Below, piece by piece: positions 24,201-35,182 of a DNA stretch of 64,000 bases. Position 1 is the first letter of the stretch, and every line of letters begins with the position of its first letter. The DNA lies in NCBI GenBank assembly GCA_023375785.1, contig SZWC01002447.1, positions 7,144 through 71,143 on the forward strand, read 5' to 3'. The translations under genes and the position numbers were made by a program. The notes under the pieces are model-generated. The model was not told the DNA's origin. It saw nothing but the letters and a program-made list of their open reading frames with translations, and did no database searches. The DNA is from Penium margaritaceum (lineage: Eukaryota > Streptophyta > Zygnematophyceae > Desmidiales > Peniaceae).

Positions 24201-25066
24201 GTGCCGTTGAGTGTACTTCCTCGCTCGACCACTGAGGAGAGGTCAATCATCTGATCTGACATAATATTTGGATTACTTGAAGTTTTCTATACAGAATCGA
24301 GCTTTGAATCGCTAAATTTGAGTGAGTATTCAGAAAGTTAGCCTAGCCTGAAAATTCGGTGTTTGGGGAGGGGGGGGGGGGGGGGGAATCTGGTACCCAC
24401 CATGGGTGGCGGGGTAATCCACCGCCAGTGATCAGAGTTCAACTCCAGCAGGCTCCAAATGCACCAGGGACAGGAAGGAAGCAACCAAAGAGTTATCATT
24501 GACCAGGGTGAACTTCTCCTTGACTTNGGGGGGGGGGGGTGGAATCTGGTACCCACCATGGGTGGCGGGGTAATCCACCGCCAGTGATCAGAGTTCAACT
24601 CCAGCAGGCTCCAAATGCACCAGGGACAGGAAGGAAGCAACCAAAGAGTTATCATTGACCAGGGTGAACTTCTCCTTGACTTGTGGACAAAGCAAGGCGC
24701 TCCGACTAGTCATCGTCGAAGCGCCTCCCGTTGCCTAGCGTGCAAGGCAAGGTGGGTGGCTCCACCAAGGGTTGCTGCGACAGCGATAGTAAGGGCTCTA
24801 CTACTCCAATTTGGGCGTGCTTGGATGCGTTGGAAGGGTTAGATCACGGGCTATACGTATCTGATGTAATCTCACTATGCTAAGTAACAAAAACGTGTTT
24901 CGATTCAGTTCTACTGAATGCAACGTGTTCTGTCCACTCACATCCGTGATCCTTGTGGTCCACACTCTTCAACAAAGGTGTCCATTGGCTGCTCCAAACA
25001 CAGGTACTGTGCATCAGCAAGGGCTAGGCATCCTTGAGGGTGCCTCAACACCCACGAGAGCCAAGA
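24173..25066 (+). repeat. 3' LTR of the copia element, containing an assembly gap
   Basis: It matches the 5' LTR but is 894 bp instead of 725 bp. The excess is a repeat of about 155 bp, copies near 24373-24526 and 24528-24682, joined at the single N (24527) next to G runs. The last bases read CCAAGA where the 5' LTR has CCAACA, a one-base change in the terminal CA. It is followed directly by TSD GCACG. Confidence 0.9.
24527..24527. other. Ambiguous base (N): scaffold gap
   Basis: The only non-ACGT base in the window. The sequence to its left (24388-24526) recurs, without a difference that I can see, to its right (24544-24682), both after a poly-G run. This is the pattern of two overlapping contig ends that were placed side by side and not merged. 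Confidence 0.9.
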
Positions 25067-27774
25067 GCACGGTGTGGCTACGATGTACAATGACCAACCA
25101 AAGTAGGCATGTGTCACAGACCATGACCAGAATATGTCACTATGTGTAATCAACTTTTGACAAGTTACAACATGTGTCACTAATGGTCAGAGGGGGAAAC
25201 AATGGTCTGTGAATACTAGTTGTCGATTAGCAAGTACAAAGATCTTCAATATGTAGTGGCACAGTGTGGCTACCATGCACAGTGACCAACCAAAGTATGC
25301 ATATGTCACTGACCATGACCAAAGAATTTCACTTCATGTGGTCAACGCTGATAACTCACAACACAAGTCACAGATAGTTAGCGGAGGTAACAACTTTTTG
25401 GGAACACTAGCTATCAACTAGAAAGCACAAAGACCTTCAGAATGTAGTGACACGGCGTGGCAACCATGTACAGTGACAAACCAAAGTAGGCATATGCCAC
25501 TAACCATAACCAAAATGATTTCACAGTGTGTGGGCAATGTTGTAAACTCATAACACGACTCACAAATGGTCGGAGAGGGAAACAATTGGTTGGGAACATA
25601 AGTTATCAAGTTGCAAGTACAAATACCTTCAACAAGTAGTGGCGCGGTGAGGCTAGCGTGCACAGAGACCAACCAAAGGATGCATACGTCTCTCACTATG
25701 ACGAAAGAAGTCCATTATGTGTGGTCAACATTGACAACTCATAACACAAGTCACAAATGGTCTGAGGAAGAGACAGTGGGTTTGAAACCATATGTATCGA
25801 CTAGAAAGGATAGATAACTTCAATATGTAGTGGCAAAGTGTGGCTCTTATGCACACCAAACAACCAAATTAGGCATATATCCTGACCATGACGAACAAAT
25901 TTCATCATGGGTGGTCAACGTTGACAACCCATAACACGAGTCACAAATGGTCAGAGGCAGAAACAATGGTTTCAACATATTAGTTTTCAACTAGCAAGTA
26001 CAAGGACCTTCAATAAGTAGTAGCACGGTGTGGCTACCAGGCACAATGAAAGGCCGAATTAGGTATATGTACTGCCTTTGATGAAAGAAATCAGCTGTGT
26101 GTGGTCAACACTGACAACTCATAGTACGAGTCACAAATGGTCAGAGGGGGAAAAAATTCTTTGGGAAGACCAGGTATCAACTAGCAAGCAAAAATAACTT
26201 CAATAAGAAGTGGCATGGTGTGGCCACCATGTACAATGACCAGCCAAAGTAGGCATGTGTCACTGACCATCACCATCAACTGTCACTATGTGTGGTCAAC
26301 TTTGACAACTCATAACACGAGTAACAAGTAGGCAGAGGGGGCAACAATGGTTTGTCAATACTAGTTATCGACTAGCAAGTACAAAGACCTTAATTATGTA
26401 GTGGCACAGTGTTTTTCTACCCTGCACAAAGACCAGCCAAAGTATACATATGTCACTGACCATAACCAAAGAATTTCACTTCATGTGGTCAATGTTGACA
26501 ACTCACAACAAGAGTCACACATAGTAAGAGGATGTTACAATGCCTTGGGAACACTGGCTATCAACTCAAAAGCACAAAGACCTTCAGTACGTAGTGACAC
26601 AGTGTGGCAACCATGTACAGTGACAAACCAAAGTAGGCATATGCTACTAGCCATGACCAAAAGAATTCAACAGTGTGTGTTGAATGTTGAAAACTCACAA
26701 CACGAGTCACAAATGGTCCCAGGGGAACACTAGTTATCAAGTAGCAAGTACAAAGACCTTCAACAAGTAGTGGCACGGTGTGGCTAGCGTGTACACTTAC
26801 CAACCAAAGGATGCATACGTCACTGACTATGGCCAAAGAAGTCCACTATGGGTGGTCAACATTGACAACTCATAACACGAGTCACAAATGGTCAGAGGAA
26901 GAGACAATGGTTAGGGAACCCTATGTATCGACTAGAAAGGACAAATAATTTCAATACATAGTGGCAAAGTGTGGCTACTATGCACACCAAAGAACCAAAC
27001 TAGGCATTTTTCACTGACCATGACCAAAGAATTTCAGAATGGCTGGTCAACATTCACAACGCATAACAGGAGTGACAAATTGTCAGAGGCGGAAATAATG
27101 GTTTTGGAATACTAGTTTTCAACTACCAAGTACAACGACCTTCAATAAGTAGTAGCACGGTGTGGCTACTGTGCACAATGACCAAACAAAGAAGGCATAT
27201 GTACTGGCTTTGAGAAAAGAAATCTGCTGTGTGTGGTCAATGCTGACGACTCATAATATGAGTCACAAATGGTCAGAAGGGGGAAACAATGGTTTGGAAA
27301 CACCACGTATCAACTAGCAAGCAAAGGGACCCTCAATAAGCAGTGGAAAGGTGTGGCTACCATGTACAATAGCCAGCCAAAGTAGGCATGTGTCACTGAC
27401 CATCACAAACGAATGTCACTATGTGTGGTCAACCTTGACAACTCAGAACACGAGTCACAAATGGTCAGAGGGGGAAACAATGGTTTGTGAATACTAGTTA
27501 TCGATTAGCAAGTACAAAGACCTTCAGTATGTAGTGGCACAGTGTGGCTACCATTTACAAATACCAACCAAAGATTGCATATATCAATGACCATGACCGA
27601 AGAATTTCACTTCATGTGGTCAATGTTGACAACTCACAACAGGACTGACACATAGTAGGAGGAGGTAACAATGGTTTGGGAACACTGGCTTTCAACTAGA
27701 AAGCATAAAGACCTTCAGTACGTCGGTACACGGTGTGGCAACCATGTATAGTGATAAACAAAAGAAGGCATGTG
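25067..27774. repeat. Satellite block 3: ~190-bp HOR
   Basis: The array continues in the same orientation after the copia element, starting with its right TSD (25067-25071). A-type boxes lie near 25149, 26299 and 27428, spacing about 1.13-1.15 kb. The block ends inside a B monomer at ATGTG (27770-27774), the left TSD of the large gypsy element. No gene is seen. Confidence 0.92.
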
Positions 27775-29083
27775 TGATACCCCCAATTTTGCCGTGCGAT
27801 GCTCTCCTTCCACGCTCTCTGATTCCGCACCGGGTCTGCTCCGCGTCTCTGCCGTTCCGCGGCTCCGCGGTGTTCTTGTTGAGTGGTTCTCCGTTGCCTC
27901 TCCTGGTCTTCCGCGGATGCCTCCCACCCTCAGGACCCCGCGCGTGGGTAGTGCTCCGCGGCTCACTCTTTGCCGGTACGAGAGTCTGCCACCTCGTGGC
28001 CTCTGACTCCTCGCGGAACCCCGTTCCGCGGCCGTGCGCAAGGCCGCGACATCGCCGGCAGCACCCTTCACCCTACTTGCGTTCCTTGGTGGTGATAATT
28101 CCCAGCGGAATCCTTGTTGGACCTAAGATCAGAAGGGGAGCGACCAATAGGATAGGTATACACTTAGAAGAGAAGACTTCGTCCTCAGCAGAATGCCTCC
28201 GTGGAGAGCACTCTTCCTGCTCCTTAGACGGGGGCGGATCTCAGATGAGAAGTGGGAGCGGAAGCAGGAACTTGATTGATAAATGCACGGATCAATGATA
28301 CATGAGGCGGTGGTCCGGATCTGAATGAGTCAGGAATTTGGTCTTTCAAATGGCAATGACACTTGCCTTAAGTCAGACAATGCAAGATCAGATCAAGATT
28401 CCGTCATCCTGGTTCCTCCGCTACACAACTACTTTATAATCACCCAACCTAGCCATCTAAGTCTCCTCCTACAACACTCTTTCCTCTACTTTGGACTCCG
28501 CGCGGTGCGTTATGCGCACCGCGGGTCTCGTCCTCGATCACACAACAGACTACTTCTACATTTTTCTGCCCTACTACTGCTTCTTCCTTCACTCCGCGGC
28601 TTGGGTGCGCGCGGTCTTGTGTTCTTCCTCAAATCTTCGTCTTCGCGCGGTGCGTCCTCCCGGCCCTCCTCCGTGATCACCGCTGCCAACCCTGGGCTCT
28701 CATTGGCCGAGCTCGTGCCGCCCTCTTCCTGACATCCGGTTCTGCCAGCGGATGTCTTGCACGTCCGACACTCGTGCTTCAGTCCCACCTCTCCGCGGCT
28801 CGGCACATGTTCTCTTTCCACTGCGGATTCTCATTCCTGCCTATCCCGCCTCTTTTTTGCCTCCTCCGCCACTGGATTCCGCGCCACCCCACGCTCTACC
28901 GCAACCTCATTGCGGGAGCCAGCATTCCTTGCGCGTCCTCCGGTGCTCCGCGGCCTATCCTTCATCCTTCTTCGCGGATCTGTAGTCGCGGCCGCCTCTT
29001 TCCACGGACTTGTAGGTCGTGGCGACTTCCTTCCGTGGATCCACCTTCTTCTCAGCGGAGATGCGGTGGATCTTCGCCTGACA
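27775..29083 (-). repeat. 3' LTR of the large gypsy element
   Basis: On the plus strand it begins TGATACCCCC and ends GCCTGACA. In coding orientation it therefore begins TGTCAGGC and ends GGGGGTATCA. It is 1309 bp long. Against the 5' LTR I count roughly 20 differences in the first 290 bases, about three quarters of them transitions, so the insertion is not recent. A hairpin CGCGGTGCG-TTATG-CGCACCGCG lies at 28501-28523. Long frames across the LTR on either strand are not supported as genes. Confidence 0.93.
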
Positions 29084-29085
29084 CT

Positions 29086-29109
29086 GATGCCCCCAACCCC
29101 CCCTTTTCA
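29086..29109 (-). other. Polypurine tract and natural stop of the gypsy polyprotein
   Basis: On the minus strand the last codons end in TGA and are followed at once by AAAAGGGGGGGTTGGGGG and then the 3' LTR. A G-rich purine run directly before the 3' LTR is the expected plus-strand primer. The placement shows that the finger array is the true C-terminus of the element's coding region and not host sequence. Confidence 0.85.
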
Positions 29110-30378
29110 AGACTCTCTCCTAGAGTCTCGTGAGCGCAGCAGGCACATGAACTTCCCTTGGGGACCCGGCCCCTGCCGTTGTTGGCAAGGGTGGCAGTAC
29201 GTCTCCACCTCCCCGCCCTCTCGTTGGTATCTTGCGGAACACTCCTGATGCACGTACAGCTGGCACCCCTTGCACCGGGCTCCTGCAGTGATGTCCTGCG
29301 CGCCCAGTCTTCTTTTGCAGGTAGAGCAGTGTGGGATCCGTTGATACGTCCTGCAACTGGTGCAGCGGTACACCATCTGCCCTTCCTCATTCCTTCCCAC
29401 CTCTGTGGCACACTGCGCATGGGCCCATCCTCCGCAGTGCTCACAATGGCATGCCATCCCTGTGAAAATCCCCATGCATACATTTCCGCAGCAATGCAGC
29501 CCGGAGTTTTCTGCCCCTCAATCCTCTTTTCTGGGCTGAGCAAGGCAGCGGTGGCAGGTCCACACTCCTTCCTTGCCCCTCTTGCCGCACCGCTGGTGGC
29601 ACATCTTCAGGCACATGCCACATCCCTTCCCAAACTCCACCATCCCTTCCCTGCAGGCAGCACATGCAGGTTCTCGGGTCTCTGCGATGAAGCTGAGGTA
29701 GCAGTCCGTCTCAAGGAGCTCATTGCCCACACATTGGTGACATTGGCCCTTCCAGGCAGAGCTGCCCGTCACCAGGCATTCGCGGTGAGCAGGCCTCGTG
29801 CAGATAACACACCTCTCCCCATCCTGCACCGTCTTTAGGCATGTGGGACATGCCGTGGATTGATGCCCTTCCTCTCTCGGTACCTCCTCCTCTTCCTCCG
29901 ATTCTTCCTCTTCTTCCTCCTCATTCACTCGGGGTGCCTTGCGGACACCTCGTTGCTTTTCCATCTCCTCTCTGCATGTCCTGCACACCGCAGCCCCGCT
30001 TCGCCCTCCGCACCCGTCACAAGGTGGTGCCAGGCAGCTAGTGCAGATTTTGCAGAGGCATCCGCCACAATCCTGCACTACCACTCCCCACCATTGGCCA
30101 CATTAGGCACATTTCTTCTCTTCTAGCTCCTTCCTCCTTCTCTCTTCTGCCGCAACCCGTCCCTCCGCCTGCCACTGCCTCATCGTGGCTCCGGATACTG
30201 TGCGCGGACCTTTCCTTTGCTTAGGGGGCCCCTCCTCTTCTTCCTCTTCTTTCTCCTCTGCTTGCTCCTCTTCTGGGTCCCACCTTCCGCGGGGTGGTGC
30301 TCCCCCAGCGCCAGGTCCCGCTCCTTCTTCCTCCTCCCATTCCTTCGCGGCCTCCTCCTTAGTTGCCTCCCTCAGGCA
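29107..30378 (-). pseudogene. Acidic linker and PHD-like zinc-finger array of the gypsy polyprotein (broken)
   Basis: In-frame continuation of the integrase frame. First comes an acidic, low-complexity linker, then Cys-rich modules. Module 1 (from 30111) has CA-stop-CG then CGGC, CKIC, CDGC and CRTC. Module 2 (29850-29731) is an exact C4HC3: CPTC, CVIC, H, C, CHQC. Module 3 (29664-29545) is C4HC3 with CAAC, CGMC, H, C and a Trp two residues before CHRC, the usual PHD signature. Module 4 (about 29490-29353) has CHCEHC, H, C, CTSC. Module 5 (29328-29185) is C4HC3: CSTC, CKGC, H, C, CHPC. A Glu-rich stretch separates modules 1 and 2. Stops: TAA at 30103 and TGA at 29518. PHD fingers read histone H3 tails in known proteins; the role here, tethering integrase to chromatin, is inference. 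A C1 or other treble-clef finger is possible for module 4. Confidence 0.82.
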
Positions 30379-31170
30379 TCACAAGCAGGTGCGGTTTCGA
30401 CCAATGCAGGTTTTGGAGGTTCTGCCAGCATACTGGTGTGCGGGATTTCCGCACACCCGGCACACCACCTTTAGATGTGGCTCAGCAGGGAGACTCTCTC
30501 TGCACCATACGCACGGGCCTGTGTAGTTGGCCAGGGTCTTGGGGCTCATCGGCACCCTAGTCCGCGGTGGTGCTTTCTGGATTGTCTGCTGGGCCAACCC
30601 CGCTGAGGTCGGCTCGGGCTGACGCTCGGGCCTACCTTCAGGCTCCTCCCTCTTCCTCCGTTCCGGCTGCTCCCTCTGTTCCTGCTGCCTTTCCTCCCGC
30701 TGCTCCAGATGCTGCCCCCGCCGCGGCTGCTCTCGCTGTTGTTCCTTCTTCACCTCCTTCGCGGCCAGTTCGCGGACATCGGACTCTTCCTCCTCCATTT
30801 CCTCTGGTTCCTTGCTCCACTCCCGCTCCTGTTGCGACACCTGCTCTTCACAGACGTCCAGCACCTCCTCCGCTATCCATCCTCGCAAGCCCTTCCGTTG
30901 TCCCAGAGGCGGTAGGCGACCTCCCGTATCGGGGATGTGCGTTTGCCACGCTGGTGGTAGCAGCACAAACTCCGTGGCCGGATAGCTGCGGTCACCGAAC
31001 CCTTCCAGCCCTTCTAACCACACTTGCCCCGCCTTGACACTGGCCACGAGGTACACCTCGCGCGGTTCTCCTACCTCTCGCCCCGCATTGGGGAAGGGGC
31101 GGAGATACACCAAGTGGCCTTCTTTGATGGGCCCATGGTTCAGGCGTCGGTTGGCTGCATCACATCCGCG
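30379..31170 (-). pseudogene. Post-integrase SH3-like domain, charged linker and a degenerate finger (broken)
   Basis: It continues the integrase frame after TAG at 31171. The N-terminal part (GHLVYLRPFP, then YLVASVKAGQVWLEGLEGFG) has the position and beta-rich look of the SH3-like domain found after gypsy integrases. No chromodomain motif is seen. A long Glu/Gln/Arg-rich linker follows, probably helical. At 30513-30382 there is another C4HC3-like module (CVWC, CRVC, H, then spaced Cys) whose last pair is split by the TGA at 30379. Its H-x2-C position is Tyr-Ala, so it is degenerate. Confidence 0.7.
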
Positions 31171-32122
31171 CTAGGCAGCAACGGAGCCCCTCAACCGCGC
31201 CTCTGCTCGCATGGCCTTTGTCCTTTCACAGCGCTCACGGAACCATTCCGCGACCTCCCTGTCCTTCTCCTCCTCCGAGCGTTTCCCTTCTTCCTCCGGA
31301 GCAAGCAGTAGCCTCAGCGGCTTCTGGGGCATGCCCATCGCCGCCCTCGGAGGCTGACCGGAGAGCAGCATGTGGGGTGAGAAGCAGGTTACACGGCTGG
31401 GTGTTGTGTTGATGAAGTGCGCCGTCTTCTTCAGCTTCTCTACCCAGCTGCTACCCTCCGCAGTGGCCACTGCTCGCTCCAGTATCTCATGCACCCGCTC
31501 CACTTGCCTTTGGGATTCTGGCCTGTACCGCCCAGAGTGTACGTGGCGGACCCCCCATTCCTCCAGCTCCTCTCTGAAGGCCCCCATGAATTCTGTGCCG
31601 TTGATGCTATGCAGCATGCTGCATCCTCCAAAGCGGTAAAAGATCTCCTCGCGGATGAACCTTGCCGCGGTGGCAAAGCTCTTGTTGGGCACAGCGCAGA
31701 CCCAGAGAAACTTTGTGAAGTAGTCCACCGCTACGATCCAATACCGGTTCCCTTGGTCGCGGTGCACGCGGGGGCCGTGGAAGTCGATGATGATCTTCTC
31801 CAGCGGCTCGCCGATGGGGGAGGGTTGGAACAACGGCTGGTCCCGTGGTGTGATCTTCCGCGCTCGCTTGCAGGGGGCGCAGTGCTCCACCACCTCCTTG
31901 ATGAGAGCCGCCAGATTCGGCACATGGATGATGGGCGTCAGGCGGTACTTTAACGTCTGCGTCCCGGTGTGGTGATGGCGGTGGTAGGCCTCCACCACTG
32001 CCCTCTGCAGCGTGTGCGGGGGCACCCACAAGACGCGCGGAGTTACTCTCCAGAGGCGGCCATCCTCCCACGCATAATGCTTGCACAGACGGGCCATGTC
32101 ATCCTTCTTCCTCCGGTCGAAA
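31171..32122 (-). pseudogene. gypsy integrase with altered catalytic Asp
   Basis: Inserts element cDNA. The frame is open from upstream of the Met at 32097 to TAG at 31171. The zinc-binding H2C2 domain is present: AYHRHHHTG, then HCAPCKRARK about 30 residues later. The core has the first Asp in EKIIIDFHGP. The second is missing: the HSxNGTEF motif has Ile (ATC at 31603-31605, residue 165 from the Met) where integrases have Asp. The Glu is present in SQRQVERVHEIL. The frame differs from the upstream coiled-coil frame, so integrase could only follow by a frameshift, or the junction has suffered an indel near 32120. Loss of the D-D-E triad would abolish strand transfer. Confidence 0.9.
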
Positions 32123-33919
32123 CTACATGCCTAGCCGTGTTTCCAGATCCGCATACACCTTATGTGCCTCCGCATTCTGCTGCTCCTTGCTGCTGGCGCA
32201 GAGAAGGATGTGGGCGGTCTGCCAGTTTTGCCAGTCCTGCGTCTCCATGGGCCCCTTCCTCCCCTTTTTTTCTGCCCCCGCTTCCCCCGGCTTTCGTTTT
32301 GTCTCCGACACTCTTGCCAGCAGTCCGTGCGCTTGCCTCCCATCCTGCTCTGCCTTCATCGCCTCAAACTTCTTGTGGTTCTCTTCGTCGTAGACTGGCG
32401 GCTCTTTGTCCCTGGAATCGGGTGCAGGGAACAGCCGAAGGATTCCAACCGCTCGAAGTTCCCCTTCATCCCATTGGTCTCGTAGCCTTGTCTCAGTGGG
32501 GCCACTTGGTCGTCTGCCGCGTCCGCCAACGCGGTGCAGCTCAATCACCTCCTCCCTTCTCTGCGGGGCCGCTCCCGGGGCCCGTAGTAGTCCCTGGTTG
32601 CGTGTGATGGGCTGCTCCTCTTCTGAATCTCTTGGTGATTCACTGATCTCGGAGACCACCATCACCGCCGCCTCCTTCTCCGTGCGTCCTCTCTCTTCTG
32701 CCCCCTTGCGGACGGCTGCTGCAGCGGTTTCTCCCAAGACAGGCTGCAGTGAGGCCGACACCATTTCCACTGGCATCTGGACCTTGCGGAAGACTGCCAT
32801 CAGGAGCTCTGCTGCTTGCACGGCCTCCCGTTGGGCTTGCGCCAACTGCTCCGTAGTAACGCTGGAGCTGGAACCTTCATGTGTTCGAGGTTGTTTCTCC
32901 CTCCGTGGCTCCGCGGCCGCTGCCTCGTCCGCCTTCCGCTTTCCTTTCAAGGCGGGAGTAGTTTCCTCCGGGAAAGTCTGCTCCGGCTCTCCGCTTCGGC
33001 CGGTGTCTGTTGCCGGCGCTACTGCCCTAGTCTGGCTAACCGTCGCTGCTGCCTTCCGCACTACCGCCGCTGCTCGGGCCTGGAGTTGTGCCTTCCGCCG
33101 AAGGGAGCCAACGGATGGCTCCGGGCGGTGGTGCTTGGCACCAGCCTTGTACCTCTTCACCGTCTGCTCTCCTGATTCTGCTGCTACATGCCTCTCCGCA
33201 GCTATGGCTGTCGTCATTCTCCTCACTATCTCCGATGTTGTGCTAACTGCTCCTGCTCTGGCTGCCTCTGCAGCTGCTTGTGTTGTTATCGCTACTTGTG
33301 CCTCTTTGGCTGTTGCTGCCGCTACCTCTGCCTCCGTCACTGCCGCCCCTGCTGTTGCTGCCGCTACCTCTGTCGCTGCTGCCGTTGCCCCTGCTGCCGC
33401 TGCTGCTGCTACCTCTGTCGCCACTGCTGCTACCGCTGCTTTTGCTTCCACCATGATTTCCCTTATAAGGTGCTCCGTAGCTTCCTTATCTGTCCTAGCC
33501 GCTGCCTCCCGCTCCTGGGCCAGTCGGGCCTCTATTGCCGCTGACTCCGTGGCCGCCCGTTCCGCCTTCGCTGCCTCCTCCTCCCATACTTTCCGCAGGC
33601 GTTCTTGCATTTGTTGCAGCTAAGAGGTGGATTGAGTGTATTCACGGGCCTCTTCTACCTCCGCGTCTCTCCTGCTCTTGTCTTCTCGGCATATCTCCGC
33701 CGCCTCCTTGGCCCAATATCGCACCTCCTCCTGCTTGAGACGCAATCCCTTTTCTTGCACCACGGTCCATTGTCTTTCTGCCACCGCTGTCGCCACCCTG
33801 GTGCGCAGTACACTCTGGAGCGTCAGCTTCCAGCACTTCTCCATAGCCTCCATCCAGCGGCCCTCACGCACCTGAGTTTCAGCAAGCCGCGATCTCTCCT
33901 CCTGCGGGTACTGAACACT
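32123..33919 (-). pseudogene. Ala-rich coiled-coil segment between RNase H and integrase (unknown function)
   Basis: Not a family I recognise. It is in frame with the segment upstream, interrupted by TAG at 33620. It starts with charged helical sequence (KCWKLTLQSVL; RLKQEEVRYWAKEAAEICRE), followed by QERLRKVWEEEAAKAERAA and a long Ala/Thr/Glu stretch built from short units such as TEVAAA and TAAAT, probably a continuous helix. A basic patch KGKRKADEAA..EPRREKQPR resembles a bipartite nuclear localisation signal. The C-terminal part is acidic, then mixed, ending ADLETRLGM. Placement between RNase H and integrase is unusual. It might be a second structural (Gag-like) or accessory protein; that is inference. 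Confidence 0.6.
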
Positions 33920-35182
33920 CTACTTGGCGTAGGTGAGGTTGAGCAAGTATCCCCACCTCCACTCATCCGCCGCGGATCTTTGTCGTGGTGCCTCCGCCGA
34001 TCCCGGTGCCTGGTCATTCACGCGGTATAGAATGAGGACTCTGGCCCTCTCCTGGAGCAAATGTACGTAACGTCTCTCCGGACTGTTCTGCTGGTCCCTC
34101 CGCACCCTGATCCACCACACCCGAGCGGCCTCCAGTGATGGATCTGGCCGCTCGGTGTCCAACAGTTCCGCGACACCTGTCATGTCATTGCCCAGCCCTG
34201 GATTGATGCTCAAGCTATCCCGCAATGCCAAAACGAGGCATTCTGCGCCTGCTGTTTCCTGCGGTTGCACCTGCCTTTCGTGCAGTCCGAGAGCTAGCGC
34301 TCCTGTTGCCGCTCCCTTCAGCACCACTTGCCACATTTTGCCGAACAGTGAATCCGCAAATTCCACGCGGATCATGTCCGGAATCTCCGTCAGCAGTTGG
34401 AGCATGACGCTGCTCATGACTTCAAACAGCAAGGCCTCCTTGGGCTGCTCCCCGCTATCCCCCAAGCTTTCTTCGAGGTGCGTTCTTGCCGCTTCCATCA
34501 CCGTTCCCGTGCCCAGCAGGGGGTGTGCGGGTTGCCGGGTTGGGCTACCGCGCAAAGTCGGCGGCGAGTGGGAGAGCGCCGTCGTTGCCGCGGAGGGAGC
34601 TGGGGCAGTCAGTACCTGGGTCCCCTCTCGCGAGCTTGGTGTCAGTGTAGCGGTTTTTCTTGCCGTTGTTCGCGTCGCTCCTGCCGCGGGCTCCGTGCGC
34701 CTGAGGATCCGCGTTGGTGGTGTGCTTGTGATCGAGCTCCGTTGCGATGAGCCTGTCGATCTCGCCGCAGGCGGCGTGGCTTGTGCTGGTGTGCCTTCCG
34801 CGGGACTGGACCGCGGTGGGATTGCCGCTGCTTGTGTTGGGGTCCGTGCGGCGGGGCTAGGCCGCGGTGAGGCCGCAGCGGCTGCTGGCGTGGCCGTCAC
34901 TAGTGTCGCAGGTGTTCTTGCCACAGGGCCAGGTCGGGACACGCCTGTCGCAGCCGTGTGTGGTGCTGGTACCCTTGCCGGTGGTGTTCTTGTCGTGGGA
35001 CCCGGCCGCGGTAGGGCCGCTACCCCCGCTGGTGGTGTCGGTGTCCGTGCCGGCCGGTGTCCCGCGCCCGTGTTAAGAGCAGGGCGACGTAGCTGATGTC
35101 GGGAGGGTCCACCCCCCCCCGACGGCGGCGCGGTCCCCGTGCCTTGGCAGCATGCCATGTCGATGGTTCCGCGGGCGAGAGC
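33920..35182 (-). pseudogene. Pro/Thr/Ala-rich segment with a conserved-looking C-terminal domain (unknown)
   Basis: It follows protease 2 in the same frame after TAA at 35183 and runs to TAG at 33920. The N-terminal 200 residues are a disordered-looking array of loosely repeated PRPGPxxRTP and RTPT units. The C-terminal 180 residues look folded: ALLFEVMSSVMLQLLTEIP, FADSLFGKMWQVVLKG, LILYRVNDQAPG, and DEWRWGYLLNLTYAK at the end. I do not recognise the domain. A capsid-like helical fold is possible and unproven. It is in frame with the coiled-coil segment downstream, so both were probably one protein. Confidence 0.55.

Larger units (their letters stand above)
19184..25066 (+). mobile_element. 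Ty1/copia LTR retrotransposon, complete but decayed
   Basis: A full element with TSD GCACG on both sides (19179-19183 and 25067-25071), LTRs starting TGTTGAC, and the copia domain order Gag, protease, integrase, RT, RNase H on the plus strand. The coding region is one frame from about 19976 to 24200 with a single frameshift near 21690-21713. It is broken by ten in-frame stops at 20246, 20363, 20417, 20936, 21566, 22428, 22458, 22530, 22578 and 23658 (seven TAG, one TGA, two TAA). Integrase before RT separates it from gypsy. It inserted into an F-type satellite monomer, and the array continues on the right in matching phase (GCACGGTGTGG). Confidence 0.95.

Noticed and set aside
27735-29248. 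Frames of 100-190 codons across the gypsy LTRs on the plus strand
   Set aside because: They lie in LTRs that are repeated elsewhere with the frames broken. Composition reflects GC-rich LTR sequence.
32406-33623. 405-codon plus-strand frame
   Set aside because: It is the shadow of the Ala-rich coiled-coil segment on the minus strand. The minus frame continues in phase with neighbouring element domains; the plus frame does not.
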